64,000 nt of DNA, taken from positions 310,001 through 374,000 of the forward strand of contig JADJVC010000002.1 of NCBI GenBank assembly GCA_016710685.1. The letters are read 5' to 3'. Position numbers and translations under genes: made by a program. A model generated the notes under the pieces. It searched no databases and was not told the origin of the DNA. It saw only the letters and a program-made list of their open reading frames with translations. Shown here in pieces: positions 7,798 through 15,542 of this stretch (its first letter is position 1; each line of letters opens with the position of its first letter). This stretch comes from Flavobacteriales bacterium (GTDB lineage Bacteria > Bacteroidota > Bacteroidia > Flavobacteriales_F > PHOS-HE28).

Positions 7798-9369
7798 TCA
7801 ATCCTTGTTCCGCGCTAATAGCGCAACCGCTTCCGCCACGCGCAACCCGTCCAACGCAGCGCTCACAATACCCCCCGCATATCCTGCGCCTTCGCCACAT
7901 GGGTAGAGCCCATTCACTTCGGGGTGCTCCAACGTATCCCGGTCCCGGGGAATGCGGACCGGTGAACTGGTGCGCGACTCAACGGCTACGAGCACTGCTT
8001 CGTTGGTACGGTAGCCGCGCATTTTTTCGCCGAATGCTTTCAGTCCGTCACGCAAGCTTTTGGCGACGATCGCGGGAAGCACATCGTCCAAAGAAGCGGA
8101 CACGATGCCGGGCGGATAGCTGCACGTTGGAAGGTCGATGCTGTTCCGTTTTTCGAGAAAATCCACCAAGCGTTGGGCGGGCGCACTTTGCCTTTCGCCA
8201 CCGGCGCGCCACGTGTTTTGCTCCACTTCCCGCTGCCATTCCATACCCGCGAGCGGATCGGAAGCGTTTGTTTTTCCGGGGATGTCAGTTGCGGGGTCAA
8301 CGGCCACCACGATGCCACTGTTGGCGAATGGATTGTTGCGTTTGCTGGGGCTCCAGCCGTTCACCACCACCTCGCCGGGGGCGGTTGCGCACGGCGCGAT
8401 GATGCCGCCGGGGCACATGCAGAAGCTGTACACACCGCGCCCGCCCACCTGCTGCACCGCGCTGTAGCTCGCGGGTGGCAAGTAGGGGTCGCGCACATCG
8501 CAGTGGTACTGCATGCGATCGATCACGGCCTGCGGGTGCTCGATCCGCACGCCCATGGCGAAGGGCTTGGCTTCGATACGGATACCATTTGCATGCAGCA
8601 ACGTGAAGATGTCCCGCGCGGAGTGCCCGGTGGCCAGCACCACGGCGTGGCCAAGAATTGCATCGCCGTTGGCGGATCGCACACCGTGTATTTTTCCGTT
8701 ATGCAGAATAAAGTCTGTGACCCGCGTTTCGAAGCGCACTTCGCCGCCCGCGGCGATGATCGCCTCACGCATGGCCGTTACGATGCCTGGCAATTTGTTG
8801 GTGCCGATGTGCGGATGGGCATCCACGAGAATGTCTTCCGGTGCTCCGAATGCGGTGAGCGTTTTCAGCACGCCGGCCACGTCCCCGCGCTTCACGCTGC
8901 GGGTGTAGAGCTTGCCATCGCTGTAGGTACCCGCGCCACCTTCGCCGAAACAATAATTGCTATCGGGATCCACGACATGTTCCCGGTTGATCAACGCCAG
9001 ATCACGGCGGCGTGCTCGAACTTCCTTGCCGCGCTCCAGAATGATGGGTTTCAGCCCGCGTTCAATGCAACCCAACGCGGCGAACAACCCCGCGGGGCCG
9101 CAGCCCACGATGATGACCGGCGTTGCTTTGGAAACATCCGCAAGGACCGGTGGTGCGGGCGGTGTATCCGGAAATTCTTCCTCCGTTGAAACCTCTACAC
9201 GCAAGCGCACCAGCGGAAGTTTGCTGCGCGCGTCTATGGAGCGTTTGAGCACTTTTGCACCGCGCACGTCTTTCGCCTTCAATGAGCAGGCCTCGGCAGC
9301 GGCATCGCGAACCAGCGAAGGATCGGCTGCTTCACGCGGCGGCAGGGCGATGTCAACGGTGCGGTTCAT
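7798..9369 (-). CDS. FAD-dependent dehydrogenase (COG2509-type)
   Basis: The protein has 523 residues. A roughly 90-residue N-terminal segment with VRDAAAEACSLKAKDVRGAKVLKRSID precedes the Rossmann FAD motif PVIIVGCGPAGLFAALG. Next come the family signature CFGEGGAGTYSDGKLYTR and a second nucleotide contact, VVLATGHSARDIF. The C-terminus has GLYPCGEGAGYAGGIVSAALDG, which closes the FAD site. This is the conserved but poorly characterised COG2509 flavoprotein found in many Bacteroidota, likely a cytosolic oxidoreductase. The substrate is unknown. Confidence 0.9.
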   Translation of the reverse strand: MNRTVDIALPPREAADPSLVRDAAAEACSLKAKDVRGAKVLKRSIDARSKLPLVRLRVEVSTEEEFPDTPPAPPVLADVSKATPVIIVGCGPAGLFAALGCIERGLKPIILERGKEVRARRRDLALINREHVVDPDSNYCFGEGGAGTYSDGKLYTRSVKRGDVAGVLKTLTAFGAPEDILVDAHPHIGTNKLPGIVTAMREAIIAAGGEVRFETRVTDFILHNGKIHGVRSANGDAILGHAVVLATGHSARDIFTLLHANGIRIEAKPFAMGVRIEHPQAVIDRMQYHCDVRDPYLPPASYSAVQQVGGRGVYSFCMCPGGIIAPCATAPGEVVVNGWSPSKRNNPFANSGIVVAVDPATDIPGKTNASDPLAGMEWQREVEQNTWRAGGERQSAPAQRLVDFLEKRNSIDLPTCSYPPGIVSASLDDVLPAIVAKSLRDGLKAFGEKMRGYRTNEAVLVAVESRTSSPVRIPRDRDTLEHPEVNGLYPCGEGAGYAGGIVSAALDGLRVAEAVALLARNKD

Positions 9370-9383
9370 GGGAGGAATTGAGT

Positions 9384-9600
9384 TGCGAAAGGTTCACCAC
9401 AGACCGTGCTTCGCCGAAGCGGCTACGCCCAGGCGAGGGCACGGAGGGCACAGAGGAGAAGTTTTGGGACGCAGAGACGCTGAGACGCGGAGAAATACAA
9501 GTTGGGAATCGCCGTGATTGGTGAATCGTGTTTGGTGATTAGACGGCTGCCGACTGCCACTGCCACTGCCTACTGCCAACTGCTCGCTCCACACCACTGC
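9384..9600. repeat. Degenerate dispersed intergenic repeat tract
   Basis: The gap between the FAD gene and porT has no credible gene. It contains stuttering, near-repetitive text: gcacggagggcacagag (9439-9455), gacgctgagacgcggag (9476-9492), and further on short iterations of ctgcc/actgcc (9545-9585). The first motif recurs with one mismatch at 35704-35720. The second recurs in reverse complement with one mismatch at 43202-43218. All three copies are intergenic. Confidence 0.6.
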
Positions 9601-9602
9601 GC

Positions 9603-10331
9603 CTACCCCTCAAAAGTGAAAGTGAGCACATATGTCTTAGTGCGCAAACTTTGGATGGGCCTGCTGAAGCGCGTATCGTCGTTGACCAGCACGTTGGGAA
9701 TGCCTATGCCGGTTTTTAGCTCGACGCCGAACTTGAAGTAGGGGAGGAACATGTCAATGCCACCACCCACTTCGGCGCTGTAATCGTACTTGGCGAGCTT
9801 CACCACGATGTCGTTATCGATGTTGTTGTTCACGTCCTTTTTGCTGGCCATGTCAATACCGAACTTACCGCCGCCGATAAGGTAAACTGCGAAGTTGTTG
9901 ATGCGGTCGCTGCGGAATTTCAGCAGAAGGGGAAATTCGAGATAGGTGCTTTCCACGGGTTTTTGGAAGCTGGCCGTTTTTCCGTCCGCTGTGCGGAAGG
10001 TGTATTTGAGAATGCGGTCCTCGAAGGCCAGGCTGGGCAGAAAACGCAGGCTGAAGTTGGGCGTCATGTTCAACGAAGCAATGATGCCGAGGTTGAAGCC
10101 GGGCTGCTTCACGTGGTCCAGCACCAGCAGCGAATCCCCGAAGGGTGCGGTGGGCTTCAGGTCCATGTAAAAATCCGAGGTGTTGTAGCTCAGCAGAAAC
10201 CCGAAGTGGAAGCGGTGCAGGTCGAAGTTCTGGAGATTCTCCACCTTGATGCCGCGCTGCGCCGAAACAGGCGCGGCCACCAGTGCTGTGACACACAGGA
10301 TGGTGAGGAGTCGGGCTTTGGGGCGGGTCAT
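9603..10331 (-). CDS. porT: PorT/SprT-like type IX secretion outer-membrane beta-barrel protein
   Basis: I chose ATG 10331, which gives 242 residues and puts a signal peptide first (LLTILCVTALVAAPVSAQ); the longer frame would read into an intergenic inverted-repeat element. The mature protein opens with VENLQNFDLHRFHFGFLL, typical of PorT proteins (a short leader, then an FHFGF-like first strand). It then alternates short turns with amphipathic strands and ends in YVLTFTFEG, an outer-membrane barrel terminus. PorT is needed for the T9SS that exports proteins with C-terminal sorting domains; one such client is at 38294-39980. The gene follows ubiE in the same direction, an order I recall for several Bacteroidota. 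Confidence 0.75.
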   Translation of the reverse strand: MTRPKARLLTILCVTALVAAPVSAQRGIKVENLQNFDLHRFHFGFLLSYNTSDFYMDLKPTAPFGDSLLVLDHVKQPGFNLGIIASLNMTPNFSLRFLPSLAFEDRILKYTFRTADGKTASFQKPVESTYLEFPLLLKFRSDRINNFAVYLIGGGKFGIDMASKKDVNNNIDNDIVVKLAKYDYSAEVGGGIDMFLPYFKFGVELKTGIGIPNVLVNDDTRFSRPIQSLRTKTYVLTFTFEG

Positions 10332-10371
10332 CCGGCAGAAGGAACGAAAGTATCGAGTAATTGGTGCCCTA

Positions 10372-10531
10372 TACCATTTCGCAATACAAAACACCCAATC
10401 TGCTCGCTCTTTTTCATCTGGACTTCTCCAAAATTGTTGTTCCGTAGCAACGGCTATGCAACAACAATTTTGTATCGCCCAAATCAAAAATAGCTTCGCA
10501 TCTTCGGTTGCCCTTGTATTGTGAAATGGTA
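10372..10531. repeat. 160 bp composite inverted-repeat element (MITE/REPIN-like)
   Basis: The ends are 18-base inverted repeats, taccatttcgcaatacaa at 10372-10389 and its complement at 10514-10531, with one mismatch. Nested inside is a 19-base-arm hairpin at 10430-10448 and 10453-10471 (aaaattgttgttccgtagc against gctatgcaacaacaatttt). It fills nearly all of the porT-ubiE gap and encodes nothing convincing. The nesting and the near-perfect ends suggest a mobilised non-autonomous element, but no target-site duplication beyond a possible TA is visible. Confidence 0.6.
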
Positions 10532-10542
10532 ATGGCGTCCAT

Positions 10543-11259
10543 CTATTTCCGTGCGACGTAGAGTGATGCCACGCCAAAAGTGAGCGTGCGGGCCTTGCCA
10601 TCCTTCAATCCGCAGCGCTCCAGCACATCAAGGAATGCTTTGCCTTGTGGGAAAGCGTCCACACTTTCCGGCAGGTAGGAGTATGCGGCATTGTCGCGGC
10701 TCACGAGCTTTCCGATCAAGGGCATCACGTTGTGAAAATAGAAGCGGAAGAGCTGTTTGAAGGGTGCCTTTTGCGGGTTGCTGAATTCCAGGACAAGCAA
10801 TCTGCCGCCGGGCTTCAGCACACGCGCCATGCCGCGGATACCGTTCTCCAGCACTTCGAAGTTCCGCGCGCCGAAGGCAACGGTGACTGCATCGAATGCG
10901 GCATCGGGGAAAGGGAGTTCGGCGGCATCGGCGCGCACTAAGTCGATGTGATTATTGAGTGCTGCTTTTTCAACTTTAACCCGGCCTTGGTCCAGCATGC
11001 CTTGCGAAATGTCCACGCCGGTCACGTGTTGCGCGATTGCCGCGCCCATGATGGCGAGGTCGGCGGTTCCGGTGGCCACATCAAGCAACTTGCCAACGGG
11101 TTCCTTGGCCAATTCACGCATGGTTTTCCGCCGCCAACCCTGGTCAATGCCCAAGGAGCACAGCCTGTTCAGCAGGTCATAGCGCGGAGAGATCGAGTCG
11201 AACATGCGCTCCACCTGCTCGCGTTTGGAGGCATCGTCGGCGTAGGGCTTCACGGTCAT
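10543..11259 (-). CDS. ubiE: Demethylmenaquinone methyltransferase
   Basis: This 238-residue enzyme performs the last step of menaquinone synthesis, C-methylation of demethylmenaquinone with SAM at the inner membrane face. Family hallmarks are REQVERMFDSISPRYDLLNR at the start, LLDVATGTADLAIMGA (SAM motif I), a DAVTVAFGARNFE signature, and GRLLVLEFSNPQKAPFKQLF. Length and layout are canonical for UbiE/MenG. Its ATG overlaps the stop of rfaE1 in an ATGA, so the two are co-translated. In an organism of this phylum menaquinone is the expected quinone. Confidence 0.95.
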   Translation of the reverse strand: MTVKPYADDASKREQVERMFDSISPRYDLLNRLCSLGIDQGWRRKTMRELAKEPVGKLLDVATGTADLAIMGAAIAQHVTGVDISQGMLDQGRVKVEKAALNNHIDLVRADAAELPFPDAAFDAVTVAFGARNFEVLENGIRGMARVLKPGGRLLVLEFSNPQKAPFKQLFRFYFHNVMPLIGKLVSRDNAAYSYLPESVDAFPQGKAFLDVLERCGLKDGKARTLTFGVASLYVARK

Positions 11260-12263
11260 GCTCGGGCGGTGTCGACGGCGATGTTGAGCCGTTCGGCTTC
11301 CTTTTGCAGCGCGACTGGATCTATGGGCACCACGCCCACATGTTCACAAACCATGCCGCCGGCGAGGTTGGCCCAAGCGGCAAGCAACGGCAGCGGCAAA
11401 CCGGCCGCGAGGCAAAGGGCGGCCACGGCGATCACGGTGTCGCCCGCGCCGCTCACATCGGCGATGCTGCGATGGTGCGCAGGCAACAACCGGTCGGTGC
11501 TGTGGCCATGAACGTAAGCGCCATGTTCGCTCAGCGTGATCAACGAAGCTTTGTTACCGAGCTTTTCCTCTAACGAACGGGTCGCCGCGCGCACGCTTTC
11601 CAAGTTGCTGCCGTCCACTTCGGTCTTCAAACCTTCGCGCAGTTCCTTGAGGTTGGGCTTGAACAGGTCCACGCCAAGAAAATCGAAAAAGTGCCGCTTT
11701 TTGGGGTCCACGGCGACGGGAATTCCAAGGGTCTGCGCTTCTTTCACCAACGCCGCGATCACGGTGGGCGTAAGTACACCTTTGTCGTAATCCTCCAGCA
11801 CCAGCACGTCCGGTTTGCGTTCGTGCAGGATGTGCAGCGCTGTTTCCAGGAAAAGTTTTTCCTCTTTGGAGGAAAGATCCTCCTCCTCTTCCTCGTCCAC
11901 GCGCACAACGTGTTGATGGCTGCTGATAACGCGCGTTTTTACCGTGGTTGGCCGTTCATGTGAGCGCATGATGCCCGCGCTGTCTATGCCTTGTTCCGTG
12001 AGCAGTTGCTCCACTTGCGTGGCGGACGCATCGTTCCCCACTACACCAGCCAGTATCGTATTCGCACCTAAAGCCCGCAGGTTGAGTGCCACGTTGGCGG
12101 CACCGCCGAGCCTGGCACTTCTTCCCGTTACGCGCACCACGGGCACGGGCGCTTCCGGGCTGATGCGCGAGACTTCGCCCCAGAGGTAGGCATCCAGCAT
12201 AACGTCGCCCACCACCATGGCGGTGGAGGCGGCGAAGCGGGCGAGTGTTTCCTGCGGGGACAT
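11256..12263 (-). CDS. rfaE1: D-glycero-beta-D-manno-heptose-7-phosphate kinase (PfkB family)
   Basis: This 335-residue protein corresponds to the kinase half of HldE only; no nucleotidyltransferase domain follows. It phosphorylates heptose-7-phosphate at C1 for the ADP-heptose used in lipopolysaccharide core. Visible PfkB features are MVVGDVMLDAYLWGEVSRIS, ARLGGAANVALNLRALGA and the catalytic DVSGAGDTVIAVAALCLAAG. It is coupled to ubiE by a 4-base overlap. Related PfkB sugar kinases cannot be fully excluded, but the N-terminal GEVSRISPEAPVPV segment is characteristic of RfaE1. Confidence 0.88.
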   Translation of the reverse strand: MSPQETLARFAASTAMVVGDVMLDAYLWGEVSRISPEAPVPVVRVTGRSARLGGAANVALNLRALGANTILAGVVGNDASATQVEQLLTEQGIDSAGIMRSHERPTTVKTRVISSHQHVVRVDEEEEEDLSSKEEKLFLETALHILHERKPDVLVLEDYDKGVLTPTVIAALVKEAQTLGIPVAVDPKKRHFFDFLGVDLFKPNLKELREGLKTEVDGSNLESVRAATRSLEEKLGNKASLITLSEHGAYVHGHSTDRLLPAHHRSIADVSGAGDTVIAVAALCLAAGLPLPLLAAWANLAGGMVCEHVGVVPIDPVALQKEAERLNIAVDTARA

Positions 12264-12301
12264 TCCAGATCAGACAATCAGAAAATCGGTGCGTCAATTG
12301 G

Positions 12302-13498
12302 CTACGCGGGGGATTTTTCGGTTTTCAACTTGGCTACTGCGCTGGCTATGCGGGCCATGGCTTCTTTCAGCAAAGCATCACTGGTGGCGTAGCTGATGCG
12401 CACGGTGCCGGGCGCGCCGAAAGGTTCGCCATCCACCACGCTCACACCGGCTTCGTTCAGCAGGTACATGGCGAGGTCGTCGCCGTTTCGGACCTTGTCG
12501 TTGAAGCACGCGCCGACTTCGGGGAGCAGGTAGAACGCGCCATCGGGCACATTGCACTTCCATCCGGGTACGGCTTTCAGGCCTTCAAGCACCAAGTCGC
12601 GGCGGCGCAGGAAATCGGCGCGCAGGCCGATGATCAGTGCGGGGTCTGCTTCTACACACGCCTTGGCAACGCGCTGTGCGATGCCGTTAGCGCCGCTCGT
12701 GAACTGCCCCTGCACCTTGTTCGCGGCCTTGATCACCCATTGCGGGCCGGCCATGTAGCCGATGCGCCAGCCGGTGAGGGCGAAGGCTTTGGAGATGCCG
12801 TTGATGGTGATGACGCGGTCGGCCATGCCGGGCAACGCGCCGATGGAACGGTGTTTTCCGCTGAAGACGATGTGCTCATAGATCTCGTCACTGATCACCA
12901 TCAGGTTGGGATGCTTCAGCACCACGGCGGCCAGTTCTTCCAACTCCTGTGCGGAAAGCACGGCACCACTGGGATTGCAGGGCGAGCTGAAGAGGAGAAC
13001 ACGCGTGCGCGGCGTAATGGCGGCGGCGATGCGTTCCACGGGCGGCTTCCAGTCTTCGGCCAACGTGCTGTGGACGATAACGGGCACGGCACCGGTGTAG
13101 CGGACCTGCTCGGAATAGCTTACCCAGTAGGGCGCTGGGATCACCACCTCGTCACCGGGGCCCACCAGCGCAATTATGGTGTTCATGATGGCCTGCTTCG
13201 CGCCGGTGCTCACCAACACTTGTTCAGGCGTGTAGTCAAGGTTATTGTCCCGCTTGAATTTTTGGGCGATCGCGGCGCGTACATCGGCAAAGCCGGCAAC
13301 GGGCGGATACTTATTCCATTTGCCTTGCGCGATGGCCTCTTTGGCGGCTTCAATGGCGAAGGCAGGCGGGTTTTGATCGGGTTCGCCGAGACTGAGGTCG
13401 ATGATGTCCTTGCCTGCTGCGCGGAGTTCGCGGGTGCGTTGCGCCATTTGCAGGGTGGCGCTTTCTTGCATGGCCATAACGGCCGGAGATAGGTGCAT
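12302..13498 (-). CDS. Pyridoxal-phosphate aminotransferase, class I/II (aspartate aminotransferase-like)
   Basis: The protein has 398 residues and the fold-type I layout: IIDLSLGEPDQNPP, NKYPPVAGFADVRAAIA, VSTGAKQAIMNTI, VIPAPYWVSYSEQV, SPCNPSGAVLS, ISDEIYEHIVF, and the PLP-lysine motif in GISKAFALTGWRIGYMAGP. These match the aspartate/prephenate aminotransferase subgroup (AspC-like, group I gamma). It likely transfers amino groups between aspartate or aromatic amino acids and 2-oxoglutarate in the cytosol. It is a single gene running with rfaE1 and ubiE but separated by 38 bases. Confidence 0.92.
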   Translation of the reverse strand: MHLSPAVMAMQESATLQMAQRTRELRAAGKDIIDLSLGEPDQNPPAFAIEAAKEAIAQGKWNKYPPVAGFADVRAAIAQKFKRDNNLDYTPEQVLVSTGAKQAIMNTIIALVGPGDEVVIPAPYWVSYSEQVRYTGAVPVIVHSTLAEDWKPPVERIAAAITPRTRVLLFSSPCNPSGAVLSAQELEELAAVVLKHPNLMVISDEIYEHIVFSGKHRSIGALPGMADRVITINGISKAFALTGWRIGYMAGPQWVIKAANKVQGQFTSGANGIAQRVAKACVEADPALIIGLRADFLRRRDLVLEGLKAVPGWKCNVPDGAFYLLPEVGACFNDKVRNGDDLAMYLLNEAGVSVVDGEPFGAPGTVRISYATSDALLKEAMARIASAVAKLKTEKSPA

Positions 13499-13683
13499 GG
13501 TGTTGTTTTTCCCGCAGGTAGAGCGGGGTATTGCGAAGCCGCGAATTTAGCCCATGCCGGGAAATGACATTTCCGCGGCACCACGCACTTTCAACAGGCC
13601 AATGCGCGTTGAAAGGGTTCCGTAGCCAAATTCCGGGTCTTCACCCGAACTTCGCGGCGCAAAATTACCGGACCAAAAACAAC

Positions 13684-13968
13684 ATGACCTCCGCGATGCT
13701 GCACGGGGAGCTGCTGGCCACGGTGCGGGAGGAGTTCGAGCACAACGTGACGCAGCAGGTCTATGTTAGCGACAAGGCCTGGCAGCAGGTAAAGATGGCC
13801 AAAGAAGAAACACTTCGGATCATCAACATAGCCTACGAGGCAACAGGGGAGGAGCGTAGTGGAACTGCCTTGAGCCAGCGCATCTTCGAAACGGCCTCCA
13901 AGCTTTCGCACTTGCCCACGCAAGCGGCCATGATGTCCTTGAAGGAGGAGATCAGGAAGCTGTTCTGA
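13684..13968 (+). CDS. Small conserved-type hypothetical protein
   Basis: The protein has 94 residues from ATG 13684 (MTSAMLHGELLATVREE). The reading frame extends upstream to 13531 without homology-like sequence, and the intergenic part is rich in rare patterns, so the shorter start is preferred. The protein is predicted to be mostly helical and soluble, with no motif I recognise (AWQQVKMAKEETLRIINIAY, then LPTQAAMMSLKEEIRKLF). Its last 17 bases overlap the end of the convergent meaB gene. Confidence 0.6.
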   Translation: MTSAMLHGELLATVREEFEHNVTQQVYVSDKAWQQVKMAKEETLRIINIAYEATGEERSGTALSQRIFETASKLSHLPTQAAMMSLKEEIRKLF

Positions 13969-14944
13969 ACAGGCGGACAAGCTTTTCTGCGGCTTCGCCA
14001 GGGCTCATCGCGCCGGTGGCTACATCCGGTCGCAGCATTTCCAGTTCGCGCTGTACCTCCGGCTGGGCTTGGAACCCGTCCAGCAATGCGTTGGTGATCG
14101 CGGCATCCAGCCAGTGCATCCGCTGGTCGCGGCGACGATTTTCCAAATGGCCTGATGTGCGGTCGCGGTCTGCTGCGGCCTCCAATGTGGTCAGCAGTTC
14201 AGGCATGCCGTGCCCGGTAATGGCGGAGCAGAGCAGCACCGGAGGCCGCTGGCCGTTGGATCGTTGTGGCAGCAGCGCGATGGCGTTGCGGAGGTCCCTT
14301 GCGGCCACTTCATTGCGTCGCACATCATCGCCTTCCGTCTTGGTGATGGCGATGATATCGGCGCTTTCCATGATGCCGCGTTTGATGCCTTGTAGGCTGT
14401 CGCCGGCGCCGCCGATCATGAGCAGTAAGATGATGTCGGTGAGCTGGTCCACCTCGGCTTCGCTCTGGCCAACACCCACGGTTTCCACCAGGATGCGGTC
14501 GAAGCCGGCGGCCTCGCAGAGGATGATGGCCTCGCGCGTGCGGCGGGCCACGCCGCCAAGATTGCCGCCGGTGGGCGAAGGGCGGATGAAGGCATCAGCT
14601 TCCGCGGACAGCTGGGTCATGCGGGTCTTATCGCCGAGTATGCTGCCGCCGCTGTGCGTGCTGCTGGGATCGATGGCGAGCACGGCCACTCGCTTTCCTG
14701 CTGCGATGAGCCGCATGCCGAGGTCATCGATCAACGTGCTTTTGCCAACGCCGGGGCTGCCAGTTATACCGATGCGCAAGGATTCCGCTTTGGGATTTCG
14801 CGCTGCTTGGTCGACCAGTACACGTACGGAATCATCACCGGCATTGCGGCGGCTTTCCACCAACGTTATCGCGCGGGCCAAAGCTCCGCGGTCTCCATCG
14901 CGCAAGCGCTTCAGCAGGTCGGCGTGATCATGTTTTTCGGCCAT
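13952..14944 (-). CDS. meaB: Methylmalonyl-CoA mutase-associated GTPase MeaB
   Basis: The protein has 330 residues from ATG 14944, matching the family start; the frame upstream is spurious. MeaB is a G3E-family P-loop GTPase that protects and loads adenosylcobalamin-dependent methylmalonyl-CoA mutase. Seen here are the Walker A SLRIGITGSPGVGKSTLIDD, the switch region AVLAIDPSSTHSGGSILGDK, the FDRILVETVGVGQSEAEV signature and a base-specificity ITKTEGDD. The mutase itself is not in the window. The start is two bases from the stop of the gene at 14947-15510. Confidence 0.93.
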   Translation of the reverse strand: MAEKHDHADLLKRLRDGDRGALARAITLVESRRNAGDDSVRVLVDQAARNPKAESLRIGITGSPGVGKSTLIDDLGMRLIAAGKRVAVLAIDPSSTHSGGSILGDKTRMTQLSAEADAFIRPSPTGGNLGGVARRTREAIILCEAAGFDRILVETVGVGQSEAEVDQLTDIILLLMIGGAGDSLQGIKRGIMESADIIAITKTEGDDVRRNEVAARDLRNAIALLPQRSNGQRPPVLLCSAITGHGMPELLTTLEAAADRDRTSGHLENRRRDQRMHWLDAAITNALLDGFQAQPEVQRELEMLRPDVATGAMSPGEAAEKLVRLFRTAS

Positions 14945-14946
14945 TC

Positions 14947-15510
14947 TCACGCACCGTTTCTGTAGGCTACCACCCATTTGCGGTCGCCCATGTCGCGGAG
15001 CAGGCGGAACATTTGGTCGCCTACAACCACGTCGTTCACGAAGCGCATGCCATAGCCGTTCAAAATGGCCATTTGGCGAGGGCTGGGGATCAGGGGTTTT
15101 TCGCTCCAGCCTTTGGCCATTTGGCGACCGTCCTCCATTTTCATCGGGTATTCCCAGTAGCGCAATTTCCACAAGTCGTCCAGTGTGGAGCAATCGGTAA
15201 GGAAACCCATTGAGGCGCTGTCCGGTGGCAGGGTGCATTGGGCCACGTCGTGTGTGCGGAAGAGGTCGTCCGCGTCCGGGTTTGCGGCGGAAAACGTACG
15301 GCCTTGTACTTGGCGGATGAAGCCATCACGGGTAAGCGGCCTGCTTTCGGTGACCTGCCCGTCTTTCACCCGCACCAAAAATAGGCAGAAGGGTTGGCCG
15401 TCTGTGGAAGTGGAAAGGCTGAGGGCGAATTCCCAGGTGGGGCGAACGGGTTCTTGCGCCGTTACAAGCAGTGGCAAGCAGAAGGCGGCGATCAGCAGGT
15501 GGCGGAGCAT
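14947..15510 (-). CDS. Secreted hypothetical protein
   Basis: From ATG 15510 the product has 187 residues and begins with a signal peptide, MLRHLLIAAFCLPLLVTAQ. A start at 15546 would overlap the upstream stop by four bases but would put about 12 charged residues before the signal. The mature part is soluble-looking, with two cysteine-containing stretches (VAQCTLPPDSASM, LTDCSTLDDLW) and a conserved-looking tail QMFRLLRDMGDRKWVVAYRNG. I do not recognise the family. It sits in a minus-strand run with the AsmA-like gene and meaB. Confidence 0.65.
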   Translation of the reverse strand: MLRHLLIAAFCLPLLVTAQEPVRPTWEFALSLSTSTDGQPFCLFLVRVKDGQVTESRPLTRDGFIRQVQGRTFSAANPDADDLFRTHDVAQCTLPPDSASMGFLTDCSTLDDLWKLRYWEYPMKMEDGRQMAKGWSEKPLIPSPRQMAILNGYGMRFVNDVVVGDQMFRLLRDMGDRKWVVAYRNGA

Positions 15511-15542
15511 GTGGTTTGCGAAAGTAGCACCGTGGCGCTTGC

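Noticed and set aside
8173..9189. A 338-codon plus-strand frame.
   Set aside because: Antisense to the COG2509 flavoprotein; no motif or start context.
12245..13492. A 415-codon open frame on the plus strand.
   Set aside because: It is antisense to the clear aminotransferase gene, has no motif, and long antisense frames are expected in GC-rich DNA.
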